Positions 43,363 through 53,900 of a stretch of DNA of 64,000 bases are shown piece after piece. The first letter of the stretch is position 1; the number at the start of each line of letters is the position of its first letter. The translations under genes and the position numbers were made by a program. The notes beneath the pieces were generated by a model. It was not told the origin of the DNA. It worked only from the letters and a program-made list of their open reading frames with translations, and searched no databases. The stretch is from Porphyromonadaceae bacterium UBA7203 (GTDB lineage Bacteria; Bacteroidota; Bacteroidia; Bacteroidales; Muribaculaceae): the NCBI GenBank assembly GCA_002490725.1, contig DKUN01000013.1, positions 41,762 to 105,761 of the forward strand, in the 5' to 3' direction.

Positions 43363-44714
43363 ATAACCGCAGTCTGAAAGCCCGGCTTTCATTAATGAAT
43401 TTTATGGAGTTCGCCGTGTGGGGCGCATACCTGATTTCAATGGGTATGTTTCTCGGCGGCAACGGCCTCGGCCCTCAAGTTTTCTGGTTCTATACCGTTC
43501 AGGGCATCGTTTCGATAATCATGCCTGCATTGATCGGCATTGTTGCCGACCGGTGGATTCCGGCCCAGATAACGCTGAGCCTCTGCCACTTTATTGCCGG
43601 CGTTTTCATGATTGCCACCGGCTTCGTGGCGTCCTCGCAGCTTGCGGCCGGGGGCACACTTGAGTTCGGGCTTATTTTTACGCTCTATACCATTTCGGTG
43701 GCTTTCTTTATGCCCACCATCGGTCTGTCGAATTCAGTGGCCTTTGTAGGCCTTGAAAAGTACGGTCTGAGCACTGTGACCGACTTTCCGCCCATCCGCG
43801 TTTTCGGCACGGTAGGTTTTATCTGTGCCGAACTCTTTGTCAACTTCGTCAGCTTTGGCGACGGCGTGACGATTCAGCACAGCTACACACAGTTCTACAC
43901 CTCGGGTGTGTTGAGCCTGCTGCTGGCCGCTTACTGTTTCACCCTGCCTTCGTGTCCGGTCAACAAGGGAGCTGCCAAGAGCCTTGCCGAAGCCCTCGGC
44001 CTCAAGGCATTCCATCTGTTCAAGCAGAAAAAAATGGCCATATTCTTCATCTTCAGCATGCTGCTCGGCGTTTCGCTGCAGATAACCAATACCTACGGCT
44101 CAAGTTTTATCAACCACTTCAACGAACTCGCTGAATACAGTGGCGGCTTCTGGGCCAAGAACCCGACATTCCTCATTTCAATTTCGCAGTGTGCCGAAGC
44201 ATTGTGCATTCTGCTCATTCCTTTCTGCCTCAAGCGTTTCGGCATCAAAGGTGTAATGCTTATGGCAATGTTTGCCTGGGTGCTCCGCTTCGGTTTCTTC
44301 GGAATCGGCAACACCAACTATCCCGGCGTGATATTCCTGATTCTCAGCTGCATCGTCTATGGCGTAGCGTTCGACTTTTTCAATGTCAGCGGCGGCATCT
44401 ATGTCGACTCCCAGACCGACCCTGCCCAGCGCTCGTCGGCCCAGGGCCTGTTCATGCTGATGACCAACGGTATCGGCGCCTCGCTCGGCACTTTCATTGC
44501 CGGTAACTGCGTGGTTAACCGCCTTGTCGACACACGCACCATGTCAATTGAAGAGCAGAGCGCCGGCTGGACCGAATCATGGCTTATATTTGCCGCCTAT
44601 GCTCTTGTGGTGGCAGTTCTGTTCATGTTCATATTCAAAGAACCCAAAAACCAGAAACCCGACTCCGCCGAAGTCGCCAAGGCTGAAAACGAGAGTCTGC
44701 TTACCGACAAATGA
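43359..44714 (+). CDS. MFS nucleoside permease (NupG/XapB family)
   Basis: 451 residues with twelve membrane helices. N-terminus SLMNFMEFAVWGAYL matches the NupG family. The NPTF and VAFDFFNVSGGIYVDSQT segments are conserved. It probably imports nucleosides by proton symport. The C-terminal tail is hydrophilic. It overlaps rsmE by four bases. Confidence 0.87.
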   Translation: MNNRSLKARLSLMNFMEFAVWGAYLISMGMFLGGNGLGPQVFWFYTVQGIVSIIMPALIGIVADRWIPAQITLSLCHFIAGVFMIATGFVASSQLAAGGTLEFGLIFTLYTISVAFFMPTIGLSNSVAFVGLEKYGLSTVTDFPPIRVFGTVGFICAELFVNFVSFGDGVTIQHSYTQFYTSGVLSLLLAAYCFTLPSCPVNKGAAKSLAEALGLKAFHLFKQKKMAIFFIFSMLLGVSLQITNTYGSSFINHFNELAEYSGGFWAKNPTFLISISQCAEALCILLIPFCLKRFGIKGVMLMAMFAWVLRFGFFGIGNTNYPGVIFLILSCIVYGVAFDFFNVSGGIYVDSQTDPAQRSSAQGLFMLMTNGIGASLGTFIAGNCVVNRLVDTRTMSIEEQSAGWTESWLIFAAYALVVAVLFMFIFKEPKNQKPDSAEVAKAENESLLTDK

Positions 44715-45424
44715 TTCAATTCTTCGCGCCTGACATAGCCTCGAACCCGGTGCTTCCCGAAGGGGAGTCGCTCCATTGCGTCAAAGTGCTGCGCATGCAG
44801 CCCGGCGCTACGGTCGAGGTTATCGACGGAAAAGGGGGCGCCTACACGTGCACGCTCCTCGAGGCTCACCATAAGCACGCTCTGGTGCGTGTCGACAGTC
44901 GCCGCGAGCGTCCGCTTCCGTGGCCCTACCGCCTCACCGTGGCTGTTGCGCCGACCAAACATCTCGACCGGATGGAGTGGCTGACCGAGAAGCTCACCGA
45001 AGTCGGTGTAAACCGCTTCATTCCGGCCCTGTGCGATCGGTCGGAGCGACGCGAACTGAAAACCGAGCGAATAGAAAAAATAGCAGTCTCGGCCATGAAG
45101 CAGTCGCTGAAGGCCGTGCTGCCTGAAATATGCCCTATGACGCCTGTGCGCCGCATTATCGAGGAGTGTGACACGGAAGCCCGCTTCATCTGCTACTGCG
45201 ACGATGCCGTTGAGCGTCGCCTGCTGGCCCGCGAAATCAAGCCGGGCTGCGATGTTACCGTGCTGATAGGGCCCGAAGGTGACTTCTCGCCGGCCGAAGT
45301 GGCCCTTGCCCTTGAGCGCGGATTCGTGCCCGTGACCCTCGGCGACAATCGCCTGCGCACCGAGACGGCCGCCCTTTTTGCCGCCTCGACCATTCATGTT
45401 ATCAACCAATTATCACAGCATTGA
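44711..45424 (+). CDS. rsmE: 16S rRNA m3U1498 methyltransferase
   Basis: 237 residues. SPOUT methyltransferase with a knotted C-terminus. LIGPEGDFSPAEV near 186-198 and LGDNRLRTETA near 212 form the S-adenosylmethionine-binding knot. The N-terminal PUA-like domain starts MIQFFAPDI. Methylates U1498 in the decoding region. Confidence 0.93.
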   Translation: MIQFFAPDIASNPVLPEGESLHCVKVLRMQPGATVEVIDGKGGAYTCTLLEAHHKHALVRVDSRRERPLPWPYRLTVAVAPTKHLDRMEWLTEKLTEVGVNRFIPALCDRSERRELKTERIEKIAVSAMKQSLKAVLPEICPMTPVRRIIEECDTEARFICYCDDAVERRLLAREIKPGCDVTVLIGPEGDFSPAEVALALERGFVPVTLGDNRLRTETAALFAASTIHVINQLSQH

Positions 45425-45426
45425 CG

Positions 45427-46248
45427 ATGACCACACTCGATTACCTGCAATCCTCTCCGATAAACAACTTTTTTCTGCTCGCCGGACCTTGTGTCATCGA
45501 GGGCGAACAGATGGCTCTCGACATCGCGGCCGCGATAGCGCCCGTATGCGCCGAACTCGGAATTCCCTATGCCTTCAAGGGCAGTTACCGCAAGGCCAAC
45601 CGCTCGAGGCTCGACTCCTTTACCGGAATCGGCGATCTGGAGGCTCTGCAGATTCTGCGTAAGGTAGGCCGCGAGTTCGGAGTGCCGGTGGTGACCGACA
45701 TCCACACCGCCGCCGAGGCCGAGATGGCTGCCGAGTTTGTCGACATTCTTCAGATTCCGGCCTTTCTGTGCCGTCAGACCGACCTGCTTGTAGCCGCCGC
45801 CAAAACGGGCAAGCTCGTCAATATTAAAAAGGGCCAGTTCCTGTCGCCCGAGGCAATGCAGTTTGCGGTGCAGAAGGTGCTCGACGCCGGCAACAATCAG
45901 GTGTTGCTGACCGAGCGCGGCACGACATTCGGCTATCAGGACCTGCTGGTAGACTATCGCGGCATCCCGACCATGGGAGCCTATGCCCCGGTGGTGCTTG
46001 ACTGCACCCACTCGCTGCAGCAGCCCAACCAGAGCGCCGGAGTTACCGGCGGACGTCCGGATCTGATCGAGACTATTGCACGCTGCGGCATCGCTGCCGG
46101 CGCCGACGGCCTATTTCTGGAAACCCACCCGATGCCGCAGAATGCCATGAGCGACGGCGCCAACATGTTGCGGCTCGACCTGCTGCCTGGCCTTCTGCGC
46201 CGTCTGAGCGAACTTCGCCGTGCTGTCAACGCCATAAACCAACTTTAA
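45427..46248 (+). CDS. kdsA: 3-deoxy-D-manno-octulosonate 8-phosphate synthase
   Basis: 273 residues from the ATG at 45427 (MTTLDYLQSSP). Condenses arabinose 5-phosphate and PEP for Kdo in LPS. AGPCVIEG near 21, FKGSYRKANRS near 50, VTDIHTAAEA near 87, CTHSLQQPN near 190. The first block reads KGSYRKANRS rather than the usual KASFDKANRS. Confidence 0.95.
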   Translation: MTTLDYLQSSPINNFFLLAGPCVIEGEQMALDIAAAIAPVCAELGIPYAFKGSYRKANRSRLDSFTGIGDLEALQILRKVGREFGVPVVTDIHTAAEAEMAAEFVDILQIPAFLCRQTDLLVAAAKTGKLVNIKKGQFLSPEAMQFAVQKVLDAGNNQVLLTERGTTFGYQDLLVDYRGIPTMGAYAPVVLDCTHSLQQPNQSAGVTGGRPDLIETIARCGIAAGADGLFLETHPMPQNAMSDGANMLRLDLLPGLLRRLSELRRAVNAINQL

Positions 46249-46258
46249 TTCATTGGAA

Positions 46259-47863
46259 ATGAAACGTCTGTTCATCACATCATTGCTCGCTGTCGCCGTG
46301 GCTGCGCAATCATATGCCGCCGCCCCGTCGCAGGCCGACTTCAACCGTGCGGTCATGCAGGCCTACGAAGAGATGCTGCGCGAGAACTACAAGGATTATG
46401 AAACCCTGTTTCGCCGCGCCAACGCATACTATAACGCCGGCGACTATCTAAAGGCGCTCGACGACCTCGATTCGGCCCTGAAATATTGCCCGCCGACCGA
46501 CACCGACACGCTCTTTGCCATCTATGCGCTCCGCGCCGAATGCTTTGCCGGCCTTAAGCGCTATTCGCGCGCGCTCCCCGAAGCCGACGAGGCGCTCAAG
46601 CTTGACCCGATGTCGGCCCCGATGCTCCATCTTCGCGGCTCAATCAACTATGAGCTCGCCAAGTATGACGCCGCGCGCGCCGACTACTCAAAACTGCAGC
46701 GCCTGCAGCCCCGCAGCACCGAGGCCCTTTTCGGCCTTGCTATGGTAGCGGCACGTCAGAACAATATCGGTCTGGCCACGGATTATATGGACCAGGCCGT
46801 GAAGCTCACGCCTAACAGCAGCGCCGTTTACGTTAGCCGCTCGGAGGTGAAAAAACTGATTGGCGACTATAACGGTGCGGTCGACGACCTGCTGCTCGCC
46901 ATGGCCACCGACGGCAACGACCCCGATGCGCTTCCGGCCCTTGTGCGACTGGCCGACAGCAACTATTCGGCCGTGATTGCCGGTCTGACCGGCGCAATCC
47001 GCCAGGCTCCGCGCCAGCCTCTGTTCTACTATCTGCGCGCGTCGATTGCCGCCGCCCACTTCCATTACGGTGCCGCCATCGAGGATTTCAAGTATATCAT
47101 TGACAACGGCCTCTATGACTATTCCGGCCTCTACTGCTCGCTGGCGGAATGTTACTTTGCGCTGGGCAAGTATCAACTCGCGCTCGACAACGCCGAGCAG
47201 GCCCTGGCCACCTATGACCCGGAGCATGACGACGTTTGCCGCTACTTTACCGTTCGCTCCATGATTCAGCGCGCCATGGGCAATGCCGACAAGGCTCTGC
47301 CTACCATTGACCGCGCCCTCGACTTTGCGGCCGAAGATGTCGACGCCCTAACTGAAAAAGCTCTGGTGCTCGTTGACCTCAAGAAATATAAAGAAGCCTC
47401 CGACCTGCTCGGAGAGATAATGATGAGCAATCCCTATGAGCCTATGCCCTACATGCTGCGCGCGTGGATTGCCAACGACTATCTCAATCAGCCCGGTGCG
47501 GCCGCCGCACTCTACGAGCGCGTAATCGACCTTGAGCTTGACCATAGCGAGCGCGTAGGCTCGATGCTCGGATTTGCCCGCCTCTTCTCAGGCAAGACCC
47601 CGATGGCTGTGGCGTGGATGGATGCCATTCTCGCCGAGCCTGACTATGACGGCAAGAACCATTACTACGGCGCATGCTTCTATGCGTGGGCCGGTCGCAA
47701 CGAAAAGGCGCTCGAGTGCGTCGAGGCAGCGCTGAAGGCCGGCTATGCCAACTACTATGACTGGGCCGAGCGCAACGACGCGCGCATCAACGTGGCTCCG
47801 CTTCGCGATAACCCGGCCTTCAAGTCCCTGCTTGAGCAGTATAAGTCGCTATTTGCTCTCTGA
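46259..47863 (+). CDS. Periplasmic TPR-repeat protein
   Basis: 534 residues from ATG 46259 (MKRLFITSLLAVAVAAQSYAA signal peptide). Multiple TPR repeats begin by about residue 40 (YETLFRRANAYYNAGDYLKALDDLDSALKY) and recur through residue 490. Such proteins scaffold envelope complexes or act in gliding and cell-division accessories; the partner is unknown. The gene is joined by one base to the next gene. Confidence 0.85.
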   Translation: MKRLFITSLLAVAVAAQSYAAAPSQADFNRAVMQAYEEMLRENYKDYETLFRRANAYYNAGDYLKALDDLDSALKYCPPTDTDTLFAIYALRAECFAGLKRYSRALPEADEALKLDPMSAPMLHLRGSINYELAKYDAARADYSKLQRLQPRSTEALFGLAMVAARQNNIGLATDYMDQAVKLTPNSSAVYVSRSEVKKLIGDYNGAVDDLLLAMATDGNDPDALPALVRLADSNYSAVIAGLTGAIRQAPRQPLFYYLRASIAAAHFHYGAAIEDFKYIIDNGLYDYSGLYCSLAECYFALGKYQLALDNAEQALATYDPEHDDVCRYFTVRSMIQRAMGNADKALPTIDRALDFAAEDVDALTEKALVLVDLKKYKEASDLLGEIMMSNPYEPMPYMLRAWIANDYLNQPGAAAALYERVIDLELDHSERVGSMLGFARLFSGKTPMAVAWMDAILAEPDYDGKNHYYGACFYAWAGRNEKALECVEAALKAGYANYYDWAERNDARINVAPLRDNPAFKSLLEQYKSLFAL

Positions 47864-49281
47864 TGGCTATGGCTTTGAGAGCAAGACTGATTTCGCTGCT
47901 GATGCTGCTGGTGCTCGCCTCGTTGGGGCAGGCATCGGCCGCGCCGAAGCGTGAGTTTCGCGGCGCCTGGATTCAGACCATCTATCAAGGCTATGACCGC
48001 CGCTCAACCGACGAGAACCGGGCTTATCTGACCGGGCTGCTCGACGAGTTGCACGGGGCGGGCATCAATGTCGTATTTTTTCAGGTCAGGCCGCGTGCCG
48101 ACGCGCTTTATCGCAGTTCAATCGAGCCGTGGAGCCGATTCCTGACCGGCGAGGTCGGCAAGGCGCCATCGCCCGAGTGGGATCCGCTTCAGTTCATGGT
48201 TGACGAAGCCCATGCCCGCGGCATGGAGCTGCATGCGTGGATCAACCCCTACCGTGCGGCAACGGTCGAGGAGTCGGAAACCCTTCCGCCAACCGATCTG
48301 CTCAAAAAGGAACCATCGCGCTTTCTTCGCTACGGAAAGGGGTATTACTTCGTTCCGTCGCTTCAGAAAAATCGCGACTACATATGCCTTGTGGTCAAGG
48401 ATATCGTTGAACGCTATGAGGTCGACGGAATCCATTTCGACGACTATTTCTATCCCTATCCAGAAAAGGGGCTGGCCTTTCCCGACGCCAAGGACTACGC
48501 TGCGGCCAAGACCTCGCTGAGTCTCGACGACTGGCGCCGGCGCAATGTTGACCTGCTGATTGAACAGGTAAGCGTCATGCTCGACACCGTCAAGCCGTGG
48601 ATTCGCTTCGGCATAAGCCCGTTCGGCATATGGCGCAACGCACGCATGGACCCGCGAGGCAGCAAGACTAACGGCCTCTCGAATTTTGACGACCTCTATG
48701 CCGACGTGCCCATGTGGGCCGAAAAGGGGTGGATTGACTATCAGATTCCTCAGCTTTACTGGCAGATGGACCACAAAGTAGCCCCCTATCGGGAGCTCGC
48801 GCCATGGTGGGCCCGCAATTCACGCGGCCGCCACGTCTATATTGGCCAGGACGCCGAAAACATCATGAAGTTCGACGAACTCGATGCCAAACTCCGCATG
48901 GCCGGCAATGTTGACGGCAACTGCTGGTGGTATGCGGCCTCGCTCAAAGGGCTCGCTCCCCGGCTCCGCAAGTCGGCCTATGCCTGTCAGGCACTTGTTC
49001 CAGCCTATCCATGGAAAAAAGTCGACCCCGCCTCGCGTCCGCTCCATCTGCGCTATCACCTCGGGTGGCTCCGCTGGGCCGCTGACCCGTCGGCCTCGAA
49101 GTGGGTTGTTTATCGCTTTGATTCCGAAGCAGAAGTCGACATTGAAAACCCCGCGGCTATCTGTGCCGTTACATATTCGGCGGCATACGTTCCGACGAGC
49201 CCCGGAGTCTATGTTGTAACTGCGCTCGACCGTGCAAACGGCGAGTCTGTTCCCTCATCACCCATCAAAATTGACCTATGA
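47863..49281 (+). CDS. Secreted GHL10/DUF187-family protein
   Basis: 472 residues. Signal peptide (LASLGQASAAP) then the GHL10 barrel: REFRGAWIQTIYQG, VFFQVRPRADALYRSSIEPW, LHAWINPYR, DGIHFDDYFYPYP (the DDYFYP active-site stretch), GISPFGIWRN. The family includes peptidoglycan-related glycosidases and putative lytic enzymes such as YngK/DigH. A small C-terminal beta domain follows. Overlaps the upstream stop by one base and the downstream start by four. Confidence 0.9.
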   Translation: MAMALRARLISLLMLLVLASLGQASAAPKREFRGAWIQTIYQGYDRRSTDENRAYLTGLLDELHGAGINVVFFQVRPRADALYRSSIEPWSRFLTGEVGKAPSPEWDPLQFMVDEAHARGMELHAWINPYRAATVEESETLPPTDLLKKEPSRFLRYGKGYYFVPSLQKNRDYICLVVKDIVERYEVDGIHFDDYFYPYPEKGLAFPDAKDYAAAKTSLSLDDWRRRNVDLLIEQVSVMLDTVKPWIRFGISPFGIWRNARMDPRGSKTNGLSNFDDLYADVPMWAEKGWIDYQIPQLYWQMDHKVAPYRELAPWWARNSRGRHVYIGQDAENIMKFDELDAKLRMAGNVDGNCWWYAASLKGLAPRLRKSAYACQALVPAYPWKKVDPASRPLHLRYHLGWLRWAADPSASKWVVYRFDSEAEVDIENPAAICAVTYSAAYVPTSPGVYVVTALDRANGESVPSSPIKIDL

Positions 49282-50951
49282 AACGCATTCTCATGCCCCT
49301 TGTGGCTGCCACGCTCGTTATCGGAGCCGCTACGGTGGCCGCGGAAACCCGCAGCTCAAAAACCGACATCTCGCGCAGTCTCGACATCTTTACGTCGCTT
49401 TTCCGCGAGGTGCAGATGAACTATGTCGACACGCTCGACGCCAAGAAGGCCATCAACACGGCTATTGTTTACATGCTTGATGAAATAGACCCCTATACGG
49501 AGTATTATTCGAGCGACGACACCGATGACCTGGCCCAGCTCTCAACGGGCGAGTATGGCGGCGTCGGCTCCATAATCAACAAGGGGCGCGACGGCCGCGT
49601 GCGTTTTTCCGAGCCCTATGAGAACACTCCGTCGTGGAAGGCGGGCGTGCGCGCCGGCGACGTCATCATGCAGATTGACTCGACCGAGATTACGCGTGAT
49701 TTTACCGTGTCGAAGGTCAGCGAGATGTTGCGCGGCACGGCCGGCACATCGCTGCAGGTAAAGATTTGCCGCCCCTATGCCGCCGACTCCATAAAGATCA
49801 TGACTATTGAGCGCGAAAAGATTCATAACCCCGAGGTGCCTTACTATGGCGTTACCGGCGCCGACGGCAAGGTGGGCTACATCGCGCTTAACTCCTTTAC
49901 CGAAAAGGCTCCGCGTGAGGTGGGCGATGCGCTTCGCGACCTGATTGACAATCATGGCATAACCTCGCTCGTGCTCGATTTGCAGAGCAATCCGGGAGGT
50001 TTGCTCGAAAGCGCAGTGGAGATTGTCGGCCTCTTTGTCGACAAGGGCACCGAAGTAGTGCGCACCCGCGGACGCGACCCCCGCAGCGAGCGCGTTTACA
50101 AAACTACCCGCAAACCCATGGCGCCGTCGCTGCCGCTGGCCGTGCTCATTAACGGCGGCTCGGCCAGCTCGGCCGAAATTGTGGCCGGTTCGCTTCAGGA
50201 CCTTGACCGTGCGGTTATTGTCGGCGAGCGTTCGTTCGGCAAGGGGCTCGTGCAGTCAAGCCGTCCGCTCCCCTACGACGGGGCCGTGAAGCTGACCGTA
50301 GCAAAATACTATATTCCGTCGGGCCGGCTCATTCAGGCTATTGACTACAGCCGCCGCAACCCTGACGGCTCGGTTGCCCGCACGCCCGACAGCCTCACCA
50401 CGGTCTACCACACCCTGCATGGCCGCGAGGTTCGCGATGGAGGCGGTATCACTCCCGACCGCAAAGTCAATCCGATGAAGAGCAACCGCCTGCTCTACAC
50501 AGTGCAGGCCGAGGGCTGGGATATTGACTTTGCAAACCGCTTTGTGTCGCTCCATGATTCTATCGGAAATCCGGCCGAATTCGAAGTGACCGACTCGGTG
50601 TTCAATGAGTTCAAATCATTTCTCACCCCCGGAGAGTTTAAGTATGACAAGGCCTACGAGGCGTTTTTGAAAACTCTCAGGGAGAGCCTCGAAAGCGAGG
50701 GCTATCTGACCGACACCGTAAAGTCTCACGTTGACGGCCTTGAGGCGATACTTAAGCGCGACCTTTCTGACGACCTTGACATGAACCGTCGTGCGCTGAG
50801 CATGCTGCTGACCGATGCCATCGTGCCGCGCTATGGCTTCCGCCGCGCGGCAATTGCCGCGGGTCTCCGCTTTAACGACCCGCTCCTGAGCGCCATTGAA
50901 ATCCTGACGGACCCTGCGGAATATAAAGCGATTCTGAGCAAGAAGAAATGA
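49278..50951 (+). CDS. S41 C-terminal processing peptidase (CtpA-like)
   Basis: 557 residues. Signal peptide, N-terminal helical domain (DALDEIDPYTEYY), PDZ domain (GSIINKGRDGRVRFSEPYENTPSWKAGVRAGDVI, about 95-165), and S41 catalytic core with Ser in NGGSASSAEIVAGSLQD near 290 and the Lys in ERSFGKGLVQ near 320. It trims or degrades periplasmic or outer-membrane proteins. Placement between GHL10 and mfd is common in Bacteroidales. Confidence 0.93.
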   Translation: MKRILMPLVAATLVIGAATVAAETRSSKTDISRSLDIFTSLFREVQMNYVDTLDAKKAINTAIVYMLDEIDPYTEYYSSDDTDDLAQLSTGEYGGVGSIINKGRDGRVRFSEPYENTPSWKAGVRAGDVIMQIDSTEITRDFTVSKVSEMLRGTAGTSLQVKICRPYAADSIKIMTIEREKIHNPEVPYYGVTGADGKVGYIALNSFTEKAPREVGDALRDLIDNHGITSLVLDLQSNPGGLLESAVEIVGLFVDKGTEVVRTRGRDPRSERVYKTTRKPMAPSLPLAVLINGGSASSAEIVAGSLQDLDRAVIVGERSFGKGLVQSSRPLPYDGAVKLTVAKYYIPSGRLIQAIDYSRRNPDGSVARTPDSLTTVYHTLHGREVRDGGGITPDRKVNPMKSNRLLYTVQAEGWDIDFANRFVSLHDSIGNPAEFEVTDSVFNEFKSFLTPGEFKYDKAYEAFLKTLRESLESEGYLTDTVKSHVDGLEAILKRDLSDDLDMNRRALSMLLTDAIVPRYGFRRAAIAAGLRFNDPLLSAIEILTDPAEYKAILSKKK

Positions 50952-53900
50952 TTGAATTTCCTGTCGACAACGCGCGGCGCAAGGCTCTGCGCGCGGCGCT
51001 GAGCGATGCACGTGTGGTGTCGGTTTACGGACTGGCCGGCTCTGCTGCAGCGGTAATGCTGTCGGAAACCGGACGCAAGCGCCCGATGATTGTAGTGGCC
51101 GACTCGCTCGACGACGCCGGCTATCTCTATCACGACCTGACCCGCCTTTGCGGCGAAGAGCACGTGGCAATGCTTCCGTCGGGCTATAAGCGCCACATCA
51201 AGTATGGGCAGGCCGACGCCCCGTCGCAGATTCTGCGCAATGAAGCCACGGCGCGCCTCTATGCTCCGGGCTCGACACTGAAGTTTCTGGTCACCTATCC
51301 TGAGGCGCTGGCCGAACGTGTGGCGTCGCCCGACGCCGTCAGCGAGCACACTCTTCATATAAAGGCCGGAGGCAAACTCAATCTCACTGAAACCGAAAAG
51401 TGGCTCCGCTCAAACGGGTTCACCCAGGAAGATTACGTCTACGAGCCGGGACATTTTGCCGTGCGCGGCTCGATACTCGACATCTACGGCTATTCGAGCG
51501 AATTGCCGTTTCGCATTGACCTTTTCGGCAATGACATCGAGTCGATAAGGCTGTTTAATGTCGAAACTCAGCTCTCGGAAAAGAGGCTTGACGCCATCGA
51601 AGTGGCGGCCAACGTTGCCGGCCAGAGTGCCGGGTCGTCGCTGCTCGACTTCGTCGACCCGGCCACGGTCATTGCCGTGCGCGACGACATTTCCTTTGTC
51701 ATGGACCGCGTCAGGGCCGTTGCCGCCGAGCAATACTCGCCTGTGGCGGCCGCGGCCGACGAGGGCGATGCGCGCGCCATGGAGCAGGTTGTCGACGCCG
51801 AGGAGTTCTGCGACCGGCTCGTGCGCATGCGCACACTCATCTACTCCGATGCCGACCATCCTGCAGCGCGGGCTTCGGCCTCGCTCGACTACGGCTGCGT
51901 TCCGCAAGGCATCTATCACAAGAATTTTGACCTCATCGGCTCCGAATTCAGCCGGCTTATTGCCGACGGCTATGCCCTTCACATTCTCTCCGACTCGCCA
52001 AAACAACACGAGCGTCTGCGTTCGATTTTTGCCGAGCGGGGCGACCGCATCGAGTTTGTTCCGGTCATAGGCACGCTTCATGCCGGCTACGTTGACCGGC
52101 TGACCAAGGCGTGCGTCTTTACCGACCATCAGATTTTTGACCGTTTCCACAAATACTCGCTCAAGAGCGAGCGGGCGCGCTCAGGCAAACTGGCCCTGAG
52201 CCTAAAGGAACTGTCGGCGATTGAGCCGGGCGACTATATCGTTCACTCCGACCATGGCGTAGGGCGTTTTGCCGGCCTGGTAAGATCGGCCGGCATCAAC
52301 GGCCGCATGCAGGAGATGATTAAGCTCACATATCTGAATGGCGACACTATTTTCGTGTCGCTCCACTCGCTCCATAAGCTAAGCAAATATCGCGGCAAGG
52401 AGGGCGCCGAACCGCGCATAAACAAGCTGGGGTCAGGCGCATGGAACAAGCTCAAGGAGCGCACCAAAACCAAACTCAAGGATATTGCGCGCGACCTGAT
52501 TTCGCTCTACTCGCGCCGCCGCCGGGAGCAGGGATTCCAGTTCCCGCCCGACGATTATATGCAGCATGAACTCGAGGCGAGCTTCATCTACGAGGATACG
52601 CCCGACCAGCTGACGGCCACTCAGGCCGTGAAGGCCGACATGGAGTCGTCGAGGCCGATGGACCGACTAATCTGCGGCGATGTCGGCTTCGGCAAGACGG
52701 AGATTGCCATGCGCGCGGCTTTCAAGGCGGCAACGGCAGGCAAGCAGACGGCTGTGCTTGTGCCCACGACCGTGCTCGCCTATCAGCACTTCCGCACTTT
52801 TTCTGAGCGCTTCAAGGAGTTTCCCGTAAGGGTCGACTACCTTTCGCGCGCACGCACGCCAAAGCAGGTCAAGGAGATTTTGCAGAGCCTTTCAGACGGC
52901 AAGATTGACGTAATCATAGGCACGCACAAACTCATTGGCAAGTCGGTGAAATTCCATGACCTCGGGCTGCTCGTGGTCGATGAAGAGCAGAAATTCGGCG
53001 TGGCGGTGAAGGAGAAGCTCAAGGAACTGAAAGTCAACGTTGACTCGCTGACAATGAGTGCCACTCCGATTCCGCGCACCCTGCAGTTCTCGCTCATGGG
53101 CGCCCGCGACCTCAGCGCAATCACCACGCCGCCGCCCAACCGCCACCCCATTGCTACGTCGGTGCTCTCCATGACCGACGAGTTGCTTGCCGACGCCATC
53201 AACTTCGAACTGAGCCGCGGAGGCCAGGTGTTCATAATCAACAACCGTATCGAGGGCCTGTATGATCTGGAGAATACGGTGCATCGCCTCGTGCCCGACG
53301 CACGTACAATAGTTGCCCACGGCCAGATGCCGCCCGAACGGCTTGAAAAGGCGATTATCGACTTCACGGCCCGCGACTACGACATTCTCATTGCAACGAC
53401 CATCGTAGAGAGCGGCATCGACATGCCCAATGTCAACACGATGATTATCTATAATGCCCAGAACTTCGGTCTGTCGGAACTTCATCAGCTTCGCGGCAGG
53501 GTGGGGCGCAGCTCGCGCAAGGCGTTCTGCTATCTGGCCGTGCCGGCCGGGGCGCCGGTTTCGGCTGTGGCGCGTCGCCGTCTGCAGGCCATCGAGAGTT
53601 TCTCGGACCTCGGCAGCGGCATCCACATTGCCATGCAGGACCTCGACATCCGCGGCGCCGGCAATCTGCTCGGCGCCGAGCAGAGCGGCTTCATTGCCGA
53701 CCTCGGCTACGAAACCTATCAGCGCATTCTCCAGGAGGCTGTCACTGAATTGCGCACCGAGGAGTTTGCCGAGGAGTTTGCCGACGAAGAGGATCGCGAT
53801 TTCGTGGCCGACTGCACCATTGAGTCCGACATGGAACTGCTGCTGCCGGCTGACTATGTACCTCAGGACCGCGAGCGCATAGCCCTTTACCAGGAGCTCG